Origin: Flavobacteria bacterium RIFCSPLOWO2_12_FULL_35_11
GTDB lineage: Bacteria; Bacteroidota; Bacteroidia; Flavobacteriales; Flavobacteriaceae
Direction of reading: 5' to 3'
DNA: 64,000 nucleotides
Assembly (NCBI GenBank): GCA_001800975.1
Contig: MGWK01000043.1
Coordinates: 1 to 64,000, forward strand
Shown here piece by piece: positions 1 through 7,809 of this stretch. The position numbers and the translations under genes were made by a program. The notes beneath the pieces are model-generated. The model did not search any database. It saw only the letters and a list, made by a program, of their open reading frames with translations, and was not told the DNA's origin. Within the stretch, counting starts at the first letter, position 1, and every line of letters starts with the position of its first letter.

Positions 1-143
1 TAAATAATTTCCAGCAACGTACTTTTTCCCGAACCACTTTCGCCAAGAATTGCAATATAATCACCCTTATTGGCTTTAAAACCAATATTTTTTATGACTT
101 CTTTTGAAGTGTACCCAAATGATATGTTTGCTATTTTTAACAC
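1..143 (-). CDS. ABC transporter ATP-binding protein (N-terminal fragment, cut by window edge)
   Basis: Reading leftward from a GTG at 143-141, the frame is open to the window edge (47 codons). It gives the start of an ABC ATPase: a short beta-strand lead, then the Walker A loop GESGSGKSTLL near residues 33-43. The start lies 5 bp after the stop of the aspartoacylase-like gene, so it is probably the last visible gene of the RimB-RimK-hydrolase operon. The rest of the nucleotide-binding domain, including the signature motif and Walker B, is outside the window, so substrate and direction of transport cannot be inferred. GTG as start is chosen because no ATG is in frame before the conserved region. 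Confidence 0.75.
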   Translation of the reverse strand, partial: MLKIANISFGYTSKEVIKNIGFKANKGDYIAILGESGSGKSTLLEII

Positions 144-148
144 AGGTT

Positions 149-1117
149 TTATTCGAATCCGATATACAACAGTGCATCTCCCTGTATGACAATCGGAGAG
201 TGGTTTGAATTTAAAATATACCCTTCCTGTTTGTTTTTAAAAATTTTTTCAAATTCTCCAAACGGATCGGAAATACTTCCCAATTTAACGCCTTTTTCAA
301 CCTTTTGCCCAACGCTAATATATGACCTGTACATTCCGGAATTAGTGGCTCTTATCCATCTCGAATTCCTAATTATTATTGGTGGGGCTTCCAAATTTGG
401 TTTTGAAATTTTTGAAGTAAAGTCTCTCATTCCCAAATGATGCATAATATTAATAGCGCCCTGAATTCCGGATTTTGTAACATTTTTATCCAAACTAAGT
501 GATTTTCCGCCTTCAAAAAGCAACACTTTTTTTCCCAAATCAACCATGGATTTCCTAAATGTTTTCTCTTTGCTTTTGCTGTACACAATAAATGGTGTAC
601 CAAATATTTTCGCCAAATTTAAAATTTCTTCATCATTTTCGTCAATTCTTAGCTGAGAATAGTTAAATCGTTGTGCGCCACCGGTATGATAATCAATGCA
701 ATAATCTACTTTTGGAATCACTTTACTCATTAAATGATAAGCGAATCTGCTTGCCAATGAGCCTTTATTAGAACCTGGAAATACCCTGTTTAGATCCCTT
801 CCGTCCGGAAATTCTCTTTTCTGGTTTAAAAAACCAAATACATTCAATAACGGAATACAAATGACCGTTCCTTTTTGCGGTTTATTTTGTCCGCTGGCAA
901 TTATTTGGCGCACAATTTCAACCCCATTGGTTTCATCTCCATGAATTCCGCCAATTAACAACAAACAAGGTCCGTCTGTGTGTCCTCTAGAAACAATGAT
1001 AGGCACTTCAATTTTGGAATGCGTATTTAAACGGGCAATATCCATTTTAATTTGAACCGTTTCGCCAAATCCAACTTTTTGATAAAGAATTTTAAAATCA
1101 CTAGGCATGCCGCTCAA
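149..1117 (-). CDS. Succinylglutamate desuccinylase/aspartoacylase family hydrolase
   Basis: A 322 aa zinc-dependent hydrolase of the AstE/AspA (M14-like) family. Visible metal-site motifs are [10 protein letters not shown] (His and Glu ligands, about residues 56-65), the [10 protein letters not shown] region and DYHTGG (third His ligand, about residue 143). Family members cleave N-acyl amino acids or amide bonds; the exact substrate is not readable here. The gene overlaps the end of rimK by 17 bp, so the two are translationally coupled. Genomic association of this family with RimK-type ATP-grasp ligases suggests it trims or reverses glutamate or amino-acid addition made by RimK; that is an inference. 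A second ATG three codons in (1108) is an equally possible start. Confidence 0.85.
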   Translation of the reverse strand: MSGMPSDFKILYQKVGFGETVQIKMDIARLNTHSKIEVPIIVSRGHTDGPCLLLIGGIHGDETNGVEIVRQIIASGQNKPQKGTVICIPLLNVFGFLNQKREFPDGRDLNRVFPGSNKGSLASRFAYHLMSKVIPKVDYCIDYHTGGAQRFNYSQLRIDENDEEILNLAKIFGTPFIVYSKSKEKTFRKSMVDLGKKVLLFEGGKSLSLDKNVTKSGIQGAINIMHHLGMRDFTSKISKPNLEAPPIIIRNSRWIRATNSGMYRSYISVGQKVEKGVKLGSISDPFGEFEKIFKNKQEGYILNSNHSPIVIQGDALLYIGFE

Positions 1118-1982
1118 TATAATGGATTATTTTTCCTGCAATATCAACTCCTGTAGCGCCTTCAATGCCTTCCAATCCGGGAGAAGAATTTACTTCTAAA
1201 ATAAGAGGGCCTCTGGCCGATTGCAATAAATCAACCCCGGCAATTCCCAGACCCATAATTCGGGCTGCTTTTAAAGCCGCATTTTCTTCATCAATAGATA
1301 ATTTTATGAGTTCTGCCGTTCCGCCTCTGTGCAAATTTGAACGAAATTCACCTTTTTTGGCTTGCCTTTTCATGGCGCCAACAACTACGCCATCCACAAT
1401 AAATACGCGAATGTCTGCGCCTCCGGCCTCTTTAATGAATTCCTGTGCAATTACCCTCGCCTGAAGTCCGTTAAAAGCTTCCAATACGGATTCTGCTGCA
1501 TTGTCATTTTCAGCCAAAACCACACCCAAGCCTTGCGTTCCTTCCAAAAGTTTTATGACCAAAGGTGTTCCTCCAACATCTTTAATAATATCTTTAACAT
1601 TTTTTGAATAGTTGGTAAATACAGTTTTAGGCAAACCCAAACCCGCTCTTGACAATACCTGCAAACTTCTCAATTTATCTCTTGAGCGCATTAAAGCCTG
1701 TGATTCAATGGCGGTAAAAACCTTCATCATTTCAAATTGACGCACCACTGCAGTTCCGAAAAAAGTTACGGAAGCGCCAATTCTCGGGATTACTGCATCA
1801 ACATCCAGAAGCAATTCGTGTTTATATCTTATGGCTGGCTTCTTCTTTTCAATAATGATATCGCATTTTGTATGGTCAACAATTAGCATTTCATGATTTC
1901 GCGCCTTTCCGGCTTCAACAAGTCTCTTTGTTGAATATAAATTGGGATTTCTTGATAAAACAACAATTTTCATACTTTGCAT
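1101..1982 (-). CDS. rimK: RimK-type alpha-L-glutamate ligase (ATP-grasp)
   Basis: An ATP-grasp ligase of 293 aa, close to the 300 aa of E. coli RimK, which adds glutamates to the C terminus of ribosomal protein S6 and also makes poly-glutamate. The N terminus [14 protein letters not shown] matches the family start, so the second ATG (1973) is a good alternative to the ATG at 1982. The ATP-grasp core includes [19 protein letters not shown] (about residues 140-158), the loop with RSNLHRGG, and the metal-binding end [16 protein letters not shown]. The gene sits 4 bp after the RimB-like protease gene and overlaps the downstream hydrolase. Substrate in this organism (S6 or another protein or peptide) is not shown by the sequence. 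Confidence 0.92.
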   Translation of the reverse strand: MQSMKIVVLSRNPNLYSTKRLVEAGKARNHEMLIVDHTKCDIIIEKKKPAIRYKHELLLDVDAVIPRIGASVTFFGTAVVRQFEMMKVFTAIESQALMRSRDKLRSLQVLSRAGLGLPKTVFTNYSKNVKDIIKDVGGTPLVIKLLEGTQGLGVVLAENDNAAESVLEAFNGLQARVIAQEFIKEAGGADIRVFIVDGVVVGAMKRQAKKGEFRSNLHRGGTAELIKLSIDEENAALKAARIMGLGIAGVDLLQSARGPLILEVNSSPGLEGIEGATGVDIAGKIIHYIERHA

Positions 1983-1986
1983 TTTC

Positions 1987-2430
1987 TTAAATTTTTATCA
2001 TTATGTTTTTAAATGACAGATTTTTTTTTGCAGTATCTACCATAAATTTCTTTGATAGAAACTTTCTTCCCAACAACACTGGAAATTTCATAGAACCTCT
2101 TTCTGTTAGGGTAAGTTCAATGGAATGAATTTCATTAAATATAAGTATTTCAGTTTTAATCAAATACCGATTTTCTGCAATTCCATTGGAACTTTTTATC
2201 ATTTTTTGGGTAAACTCATCGAATATAAAATATTTTTCGTGGTATTTCTCATGCTTAGGATCCAAAAACTGACATTTTAAAACATTGTTTTCTTCTTGAA
2301 TGCTATGACAGTGAAAACTAGATGTATTCGCGCCTGAATCGACTTTAATATCAATATCAAACAGCTCAAGTTTAGGAAAATCAACAATGTCTGTTCTGCC
2401 GATAAGTGTTTTTATGTTACTTTTTTTCAA
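1987..2430 (-). CDS. rimB: RimB-like retropepsin-fold protease (ATP-dependent zinc protease family, PF05618)
   Basis: A 147 aa protein of the family often labelled ATP-dependent zinc protease, which structural work places in the retropepsin (aspartic protease) fold. The decisive motif is [13 protein letters not shown] near residue 30: the D-S-G-A is the aspartic-protease active-site signature, and the single copy implies a homodimer as in viral retropepsins. The start codon is TTG (2430-2428); no ATG precedes the conserved IGR start. A TAnnTTTG-like box lies at 2489-2496 on the minus strand, about 60 bp upstream. It is the first gene of the operon with rimK. In other bacteria RimB acts with RimK on S6 glutamate tails, which is the likely role here. 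Confidence 0.85.
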   Translation of the reverse strand: MKKSNIKTLIGRTDIVDFPKLELFDIDIKVDSGANTSSFHCHSIQEENNVLKCQFLDPKHEKYHEKYFIFDEFTQKMIKSSNGIAENRYLIKTEILIFNEIHSIELTLTERGSMKFPVLLGRKFLSKKFMVDTAKKNLSFKNIMIKI

Positions 2431-2591
2431 AAGGAATTGGAAGGGCTAATGTTAGAGTAAAATATTTTGGATCGTATTTTATTTTTGACAAAGTTAATCT
2501 ATTATTGGTTATTAAAAATTTTTTGAAAATTTTTGTTTTTTAGCTTAAACTTTCCAATTCTACTTCTGTTTTTGGCTTGTAAAAACCAAAA

Positions 2592-2620
2592 AAGGAAGTG
2601 AATCATTAATTCACTTCCTT
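2592..2620 (-). terminator. Rho-independent terminator of recA
   Basis: A perfect 12 bp inverted repeat (AAGGAAGTGAAT / ATTCACTTCCTT, 5 nt loop) lies 34 bp after the recA stop. On the minus strand it is followed by a T-rich tract, as expected for an intrinsic terminator of recA. It also separates recA from the rim operon. Confidence 0.85.
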
Positions 2621-2653
2621 CTATTTTTATGCTAATTTCAAAAAATAAGTTTC

Positions 2654-3670
2654 CTAATCATTTTTAATCATGGCATTGATGTTTTCTTTAATTTTCGTTT
2701 CCAGTTCGTCGGACAATTCAGGATTGTCTTTTATCAGTACTTTCACAGCATCACGACCTTGACCTAATTTTGTTTCGCCATAACTAAACCAAGAGCCACT
2801 TTTTTTCACAATGCCCAATTCTACGCCCAGATCCAGTATTTCTCCATCTTTAGAAATACCTTCACCGTACATAATATCAAATTCAGCCGTTCTAAAAGGC
2901 GGGGCAACTTTATTTTTAACCACTTTAACTTTAGTGGCATTTCCTATTACTTTTTCGCCATCTTTAATTTGAGTTTTTCTTCTGATGTCTAAACGAATAG
3001 ACGCATAAAATTTAAGTGCATTTCCACCGGTGGTGGTTTCTGGATTTCCAAACATGACACCAATTTTATCACGCAACTGGTTGATAAATATGACGGTACA
3101 ATTTGTTTTATGAATAGTTCCTGTCAATTTACGAAGTGCTTGTGACATTAATCGTGCGTGCAATCCCATTTTAGAATCTCCCATTTCACCTTCAATTTCA
3201 CTCTTTGGCGTTAATGCGGCAACAGAGTCAATTACAACAATGTCAATGGCGCCTGAACTAATTAAATTGTCGGCAATTTCCAACGCTTGTTCACCGTAAT
3301 CTGGTTGAGAAATAATTAAATTGTCAATATCAACACCTAAATTTTTAGCGTAAAAACGGTCAAAAGCATGTTCCGCATCAATAAATGCAGCAATTCCTCC
3401 CGCTTTTTGAGCTTCGGCAATGGCATGCAATGCCAAAGTTGTTTTCCCTGATGATTCCGGTCCGTAAATTTCAATAACTCTTCCACGAGGATAACCGCCA
3501 ACTCCCAAAGCGATATCTAATCCCAATGAGCCTGTTGAAATGGCATCTATATCACTTATGGCAACATCGCCCATTTTCATTACAGTTCCTTTTCCGTAGG
3601 TTTTGTCTAATTTATCCAATGCTAGTTGCAATGCTTTTAATTTTGCAACTTTTTCTTTGTCTTCTGCCAT
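2654..3670 (-). CDS. recA: Recombinase RecA
   Basis: A 338 aa RecA, normal length. It forms nucleoprotein filaments on single-stranded DNA and drives strand exchange and the SOS response. Visible motifs are Walker [15 protein letters not shown] (about 70-83), the MAW-type segment near [10 protein letters not shown], Walker [14 protein letters not shown], loop L2 around [17 protein letters not shown], and the [10 protein letters not shown] segment. The start ATG at 3670 is preceded by an AT-rich 100 bp gap. It has its own terminator and appears monocistronic. I did not find a convincing LexA-type operator upstream. The C-terminal tail is shorter and less acidic than in E. coli, as usual for Bacteroidetes. 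Confidence 0.98.
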   Translation of the reverse strand: MAEDKEKVAKLKALQLALDKLDKTYGKGTVMKMGDVAISDIDAISTGSLGLDIALGVGGYPRGRVIEIYGPESSGKTTLALHAIAEAQKAGGIAAFIDAEHAFDRFYAKNLGVDIDNLIISQPDYGEQALEIADNLISSGAIDIVVIDSVAALTPKSEIEGEMGDSKMGLHARLMSQALRKLTGTIHKTNCTVIFINQLRDKIGVMFGNPETTTGGNALKFYASIRLDIRRKTQIKDGEKVIGNATKVKVVKNKVAPPFRTAEFDIMYGEGISKDGEILDLGVELGIVKKSGSWFSYGETKLGQGRDAVKVLIKDNPELSDELETKIKENINAMIKND

Positions 3671-3770
3671 AATTTTAATAAAATGAGTTAAAATAGTTTG
3701 CCGCTAAATTATAAAAAAGTATGGTAGCTTTCACCATACATAAAAAATAAGTATGAACAAAAAATACCGT

Positions 3771-4352
3771 TTATGCCAAGTTGTTCAGTTTTGCGTATTG
3801 CAACAACACCACTGTTTTGGCATCGTTTATTTCCCCTTTTAACACCATTGTCAGCGCGGTTTCAAAATTAATTTCAAGCACCTCAATTTCTTCATGTTCT
3901 TCTTCTAAACCGCCTCCGGCACTTATTTTCATGTCATCACTGTATTCAGCAATAAAATAATGTATTTTTTCTGTGACGGCTCCCGGTGTTGAGTACAATT
4001 CGAATACCTTTTTGGGATTGGAAATTTTAAAACCTGTTTCTTCTTCAACCTCTTTTATGATGCAGGCTTTAGGATTGTTTTCATCTAACAAACCGGCACA
4101 AACTTCAATCATCATTCCGGTGGTATTGCCATTTAAATAGCTTGGCATTCTGAATTGTTTGATGAGTATTACCGTTTTTTTGGTTGAATTGTATAGTAAA
4201 ATCGCCGCACCGTCGCCGCGGTCGTAACATTCCCTGCATTGGGTTTGCCAACTGCCGTTATTTGTTTGATACTCAAATTCTACCTTATCAAGTTTGTAAT
4301 GCGCGTTCGACAAATTTTTAATGCCAATAATTTTAACTTTCGGATTGCTCAT
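3771..4352 (-). CDS. nudK: NudK-type Nudix hydrolase (GDP-mannose pyrophosphatase family)
   Basis: A 193 aa Nudix hydrolase, very close in layout to E. coli NudK (191 aa), which hydrolyses GDP-mannose and related nucleotide sugars. Shared blocks are YDRGDGAAILLYN (about 43-55), the QFRMPSYLNGN segment, the Nudix box ending KEVEEETGF (about 100-108), YSTPGAVTEKIHYFIAEYSD and the AGGGLEEEHEEIEVLE tail. The Nudix box is one residue shorter than the general consensus, as in NudK itself, and has Asn where the first conserved Glu is usual. The gene ends the nudK-elaA-CDF cluster, with 1 bp between the upstream GNAT stop and its start. Confidence 0.88.
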   Translation of the reverse strand: MSNPKVKIIGIKNLSNAHYKLDKVEFEYQTNNGSWQTQCRECYDRGDGAAILLYNSTKKTVILIKQFRMPSYLNGNTTGMMIEVCAGLLDENNPKACIIKEVEEETGFKISNPKKVFELYSTPGAVTEKIHYFIAEYSDDMKISAGGGLEEEHEEIEVLEINFETALTMVLKGEINDAKTVVLLQYAKLNNLA

Positions 4353-4353
4353 T

Positions 4354-4800
4354 TTATTGGTTTTTTATCATAGCAATATGCGGAATGTCATCCTCTAAAT
4401 ATCCTTCGCCAACCTGAAAAAATCCGTGCGATTCATAAAATTTTTTCAAATATAATTGTGCCGATATTTTTATGGAAGTTTCCTTGAAATGAGTTTCAAC
4501 AGCATCCATTGAATGTTGAAATATGATATGCCCATACCCAAATTTACGTTCCTTTTGAGCAACCACCACACGGCCGATGCTCGCTTTTTCAAAATAATCG
4601 CCAGGTTTAAAAATGCGGCAATAAGCCACAATTTTATCGTTTTTAAATCCGATGACATGCAAAGCTTTTTCATCTTTTCCGTCGATATCCTGATACACGC
4701 AATTTTGTTCAACCACAAAAACTTCAGCGCGCAACTGCAAAATATCGTAGAGTTCTTTGGTTGATAATTCAGAAAATGATTTTGTTAAAATAGTGAGCAT
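4354..4800 (-). CDS. ElaA-like GNAT family N-acetyltransferase
   Basis: A 148 aa GNAT protein of the ElaA type. The N-terminal signature is LQLRAEVFVVEQNCVYQDID (about 22-41), followed by the acetyl-CoA binding region IGRVVVAQKERKFGYGHIIF (motif A, about 77-96) and LKKFYESHGF near the C terminus, where the Tyr is the usual general acid. The substrate of ElaA proteins is not known. The gene is packed between a cation-efflux gene (3 bp gap) and nudK (1 bp gap), so the three are likely co-transcribed, though no shared pathway is obvious. Confidence 0.85.
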   Translation of the reverse strand: MLTILTKSFSELSTKELYDILQLRAEVFVVEQNCVYQDIDGKDEKALHVIGFKNDKIVAYCRIFKPGDYFEKASIGRVVVAQKERKFGYGHIIFQHSMDAVETHFKETSIKISAQLYLKKFYESHGFFQVGEGYLEDDIPHIAMIKNQ

Positions 4801-4803
4801 TTT

Positions 4804-5712
4804 TTAGTCTTGGATTATAATTTCTTTAAGATCGTTTCTTCTGTATTCGGGCTGTAAATTACAATGCTGGATATGAAATTTTTCAAACAACAATTTTTCA
4901 ACTGCTTCACAAATCAAGTCAAACTCAGATAATTTAATGTCACTTTCAAATTCTAAATGTGCTTCAAAATGACATTCAACATCGTTCAATTGCCAAATAT
5001 GGATATGGTGGATATTTTTTACCCCTGACACTTTTTGCACTTCATCAACAACTTCTTTTATCTTAATTTGTGAAGGCGCAAATAGCATCAATATTTTTAA
5101 GGAATCAATTAAAATCGTCCAGCTCATATATATTAAATAGAACGAAATTAATAAGGTTAATAAGGCGTCAATCCAGTAAATCTGATAATATTTCATCAGC
5201 AAACCACCAATTAAAACAGCCACTGATGTTAGCATATCCGACAATAAATGGAGGTAGGCGCTTTTCATGTTCATGTTGTGCTTCGCGTCATTTTTTAACA
5301 ACAAAACACTCAATCCATTTGCGGCGATTCCTAAAATAGCCAGCCAAATCACCAAGCCACTTTCTATTTCCTTAACTTCATAGAAACGTTTAATCGCTTC
5401 AATTCCTAAAAAAACACCGATGACAATTAAGGATGCGGCATTAAAAAAAGCGGCGATCATTTCGGCTCTTTTAAAGCCAAAAGTATATTCTAAAGTTTGT
5501 TTTTTTCTATGGGTAAGTAAATTTGCGCCATAACTTATGATTAAGGAAACAACATCGGAAAAATTATGGACTGCATCGGAAATTAATGCCAAACTTCCAG
5601 AAACAAGACCTCCAATAATTTGGGCAACCGTAATTACAATATTTAAAATGATGGAGAAAAGTAAATTTTTACCAGTTAACGTTGGATGTTCGTGGCTATG
5701 ATTTTGACCCAT
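4804..5712 (-). CDS. Cation diffusion facilitator (CzcD/ZitB-type Zn2+/divalent metal exporter)
   Basis: A 302 aa inner-membrane CDF transporter exporting Zn2+ or similar divalent cations in exchange for protons. The His-rich N terminus (MGQNHSHEHP) precedes six predicted membrane segments. The metal-site signatures are LISDAVHNFSDV (about 43-54, H and D ligands) and LHLLSDMLTS (about 154-163). The cytoplasmic C-terminal domain follows, with NIHHIHIWQL and a final segment rich in His and Cys (KFHIQHCNLQPEYR), typical of zinc binding. It lies 3 bp before the ElaA-like gene. Metal specificity cannot be assigned from sequence alone; Zn is the most likely. Confidence 0.92.
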   Translation of the reverse strand: MGQNHSHEHPTLTGKNLLFSIILNIVITVAQIIGGLVSGSLALISDAVHNFSDVVSLIISYGANLLTHRKKQTLEYTFGFKRAEMIAAFFNAASLIVIGVFLGIEAIKRFYEVKEIESGLVIWLAILGIAANGLSVLLLKNDAKHNMNMKSAYLHLLSDMLTSVAVLIGGLLMKYYQIYWIDALLTLLISFYLIYMSWTILIDSLKILMLFAPSQIKIKEVVDEVQKVSGVKNIHHIHIWQLNDVECHFEAHLEFESDIKLSEFDLICEAVEKLLFEKFHIQHCNLQPEYRRNDLKEIIIQD

Positions 5713-5713
5713 T

Positions 5714-5818
5714 TTTGAATTACGATTTACGATTTTTGAATTACGATTCTTCTAACTTTTAACCTACCTCCGGCAGGCAAGCTTTTTTACTTTTAGTATT
5801 TAATATTTAACTTTTCAG
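5714..5818. repeat. Intergenic degenerate repeats with CAGGCAAGC palindrome half
   Basis: The gap between rpiB and the CDF gene holds reiterated ATTACGATT-type words (5720-5750) and an imperfect GC-rich inverted repeat at 5763-5783 ending CAGGCAAGC. The same 9-mer occurs in the palindrome at 59059-59078. It looks like dispersed intergenic repeat material, not coding sequence. Confidence 0.4.
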
Positions 5819-6247
5819 TTAACAACATATTTTATCAATTCTGGTTTGATGGCGTCCGCCTTCAAATTCAGTTGTTAAAAAAATATCCACAAAATCCAAG
5901 GCTTGTTGTTCGGTAACAAAACGTGCCGGAATGCTCAATATATTGGCATTGTTGTGTGCGCGGGCAAGCGCCACCAATTCATTGTTCCAACAAAGTGCAG
6001 CTCTAATTCCTTGATGTTTATTGGCTGCCATTTGAGCACCGTTTCCGCTGCCGCAAATGGTAATTCCAAAATCTGCTTCACCGCTTTCCACCGCATTTGC
6101 GACTGGATGAATCGAATCTGGATAATCCATGCTTTCATCAGTGTCTGTTCCAAAGTTTAACACTTTATACCCTTTCTTTTCCAGAAATTTTACAATTTCA
6201 AATTTGTACTGAGTTCCTGCGTGATCGTTTCCTATTGCGATGGTCAT
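5819..6247 (-). CDS. rpiB: Ribose-5-phosphate isomerase B
   Basis: A 142 aa RpiB, normal length, interconverting ribose 5-phosphate and ribulose 5-phosphate in the non-oxidative pentose phosphate pathway. The N terminus IAIGNDHAGTQYK and the catalytic loop ITICGSGNGAQMAANK (about 63-78, with the active-site Cys) are clear, followed by IRAALCWN and ARAHNNANILSIPARFV. The family can act on allose 6-phosphate when His/Arg residues differ, but the simplest call is RpiB. It is the last minus-strand gene before the long gene-free stretch at 6248-6773. Confidence 0.95.
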   Translation of the reverse strand: MTIAIGNDHAGTQYKFEIVKFLEKKGYKVLNFGTDTDESMDYPDSIHPVANAVESGEADFGITICGSGNGAQMAANKHQGIRAALCWNNELVALARAHNNANILSIPARFVTEQQALDFVDIFLTTEFEGGRHQTRIDKICC

Positions 6248-6773
6248 AAGTAGATTTATTAATGCGTTAGTGCGTTACAAAAATACAAATTCATAGTTAT
6301 TAACAGTGAAAAATATAATTGTTAATAGCATTTTTTAATTTATTGATTAACAACTACTTTATGATAAAATGAAATTGTGAATAACTAAAGACTTAAAAAT
6401 GAAAAGTAATTTTTGAAATGTGATTTGAAAGTTGTAATGCTAAAATTGATAATTACTGTGCAACTATTTTTATCTTTTTTTAAATTTAGTTTTAAACATT
6501 TTGAAATGCCATTATGAACATTTTGAAATGAAATACTTATTAAACAATTGGTTATTTATATCTTTTTAAAGATTGTTTATAACCCATTTAATTTTATTGA
6601 TTTTTAATGAGTTAAATTTTGATAAACTGTTTATATCTTTTGATAAGTGTGTCGTAAAAATTAAAACACATAAATTTATTGTACTTATTAACACACTACC
6701 ATAAACAGAAATAGTTTTTAAATTTTTTAAATAAACTTTTTTATATAATATAGGTTGTTGATAACATTAAATA
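6248..6773. other. Gene-free AT-rich region with DnaA-box-like 9-mers: candidate oriC
   Basis: No ORF of note occurs in these 526 bp. Several words match or nearly match the DnaA box TTATNCACA in either orientation: TTATTAACA (6297-6305, 6685-6693), TGTTAATAG (6320-6328), TGTGAATAA (6376-6384, an exact TTATTCACA complement), TGTTTATAA (6574-6582), TGTTTATAT (6628-6636) and TGTTGATAA (6756-6764). The intervening DNA is extremely AT rich. All genes to the left point left and 11 of the 14 genes between here and 24.6 kb point right. Two parS-like sites lie 14-16 kb to the right. In such AT-rich DNA some near-matches are expected by chance, so this is a candidate only. Confidence 0.4.
6278..6285 (-). 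promoter_or_regulatory. Putative -7 box of rpiB
   Basis: Minus-strand TATTTTTG matches the Bacteroidetes -7 consensus TAnnTTTG and lies 30 bp upstream of the rpiB ATG. No good -33 element was found at the usual 19 nt spacing. Confidence 0.4.
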
Positions 6774-7694
6774 TTAAAATTTAGGAACAATAAAATTTAA
6801 AGCGGTCGGAATGATTTCGGCTTCAAAACTTCCCGAACCCACCAATTCTCCATCAGCCTGAATATAGGTAATATGCGTATCCAAATCTTTTATATTTAAT
6901 TTAGAAGTTTTATAATTTGTAACCAATTTGTGATTTGTTATTTTGCCATTAAACAATCCGCCTATATTTCCTAAAAGCGTAAATAAACCTATTTTGTTGA
7001 TGTGAGAAATATCAAAAAGTCCGTCAGTCGGATTTGCATTTTTGGTCAATTGCATTCCGCCACCAGAATATTTACAGATTCCGATTAAAAGCATCAGGGT
7101 TTTTTCTCTAATTTCAGTATTGTTAAAACTGATTTTTAAAGCACTTTTATTATAACTGGCAATACTTAATAAAGCGCCTGTTAAATAAGCTAAAAATCCT
7201 AAGTATTTAAATTTATGGACTTTATTTACCACATAACCGTCGAAACCAATTCCGGCTAAATTATTAAAGTATATTGTGGAATTATTTTCATTTATAAGCA
7301 GTTTTCCAATATCTTGTTTTATGGTAAATTCAGCTTTAATTATTTGAATGGCTTTTTTAAGATTCTTTGATATTTTATATGTTTTTACCCAATCGTTTCC
7401 AGTTCCAACAGGGATTATTCCAATTTTTATTGCTGAAATATTTACCGGATTTAAACTTAAAATTCCGTTGACCATATTATGCAGCGTTCCGTCTCCGCCA
7501 ACACAAATAAATTTTGTAATTCCTTGTTTTATGGCTTTTTCAATTAATGTTACAGAATGTTTTTTATATTCAGTAAGGCTAAAATCGAAATTAAATTTTT
7601 GTTTTATCAATTCATTATAGATAGTAATCCATTTTTTTTTAGCAGCTCCATTTCCCGACGTCGGATTTATAATAACAAACCATTTTTCATCCAT
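6774..7694 (-). CDS. Diacylglycerol/lipid kinase family protein (DAGK catalytic domain)
   Basis: A 306 aa soluble lipid kinase of the DgkB/YegS type, phosphorylating diacylglycerol or a related lipid head. The N-terminal phosphate-binding pattern is VIINPTSGNGAAKK (about 7-20), followed by the nucleotide-binding FICVGGDGTLHNMVNGI (about 60-76) and the GIIPVGTGNDWVKTY segment. The C-terminal half carries the usual second lobe with DGLFDI and IQADGELVG. The start is placed at the ATG 7694; the longer frame would begin with TTG. The gene borders the candidate origin and faces away from rnr. Confidence 0.88.
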   Translation of the reverse strand: MDEKWFVIINPTSGNGAAKKKWITIYNELIKQKFNFDFSLTEYKKHSVTLIEKAIKQGITKFICVGGDGTLHNMVNGILSLNPVNISAIKIGIIPVGTGNDWVKTYKISKNLKKAIQIIKAEFTIKQDIGKLLINENNSTIYFNNLAGIGFDGYVVNKVHKFKYLGFLAYLTGALLSIASYNKSALKISFNNTEIREKTLMLLIGICKYSGGGMQLTKNANPTDGLFDISHINKIGLFTLLGNIGGLFNGKITNHKLVTNYKTSKLNIKDLDTHITYIQADGELVGSGSFEAEIIPTALNFIVPKF

Positions 7695-7776
7695 AATAAT
7701 AGTCAAATTTTAAGTTTGAAAAATACAAATTGTTGTTAATATAACCTTGCAATTATCAGTTTAGGCTAAAAAATCG

Positions 7777-7784
7777 TACTTTTG
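7777..7784 (+). promoter_or_regulatory. Putative -7 box of rnr
   Basis: TACTTTTG matches TAnnTTTG and lies 26 bp upstream of the rnr ATG. The -33 partner is not clear. Confidence 0.4.
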
Positions 7785-7809
7785 GGTAAAATAAAAGTGA
7801 AATAAAGCC

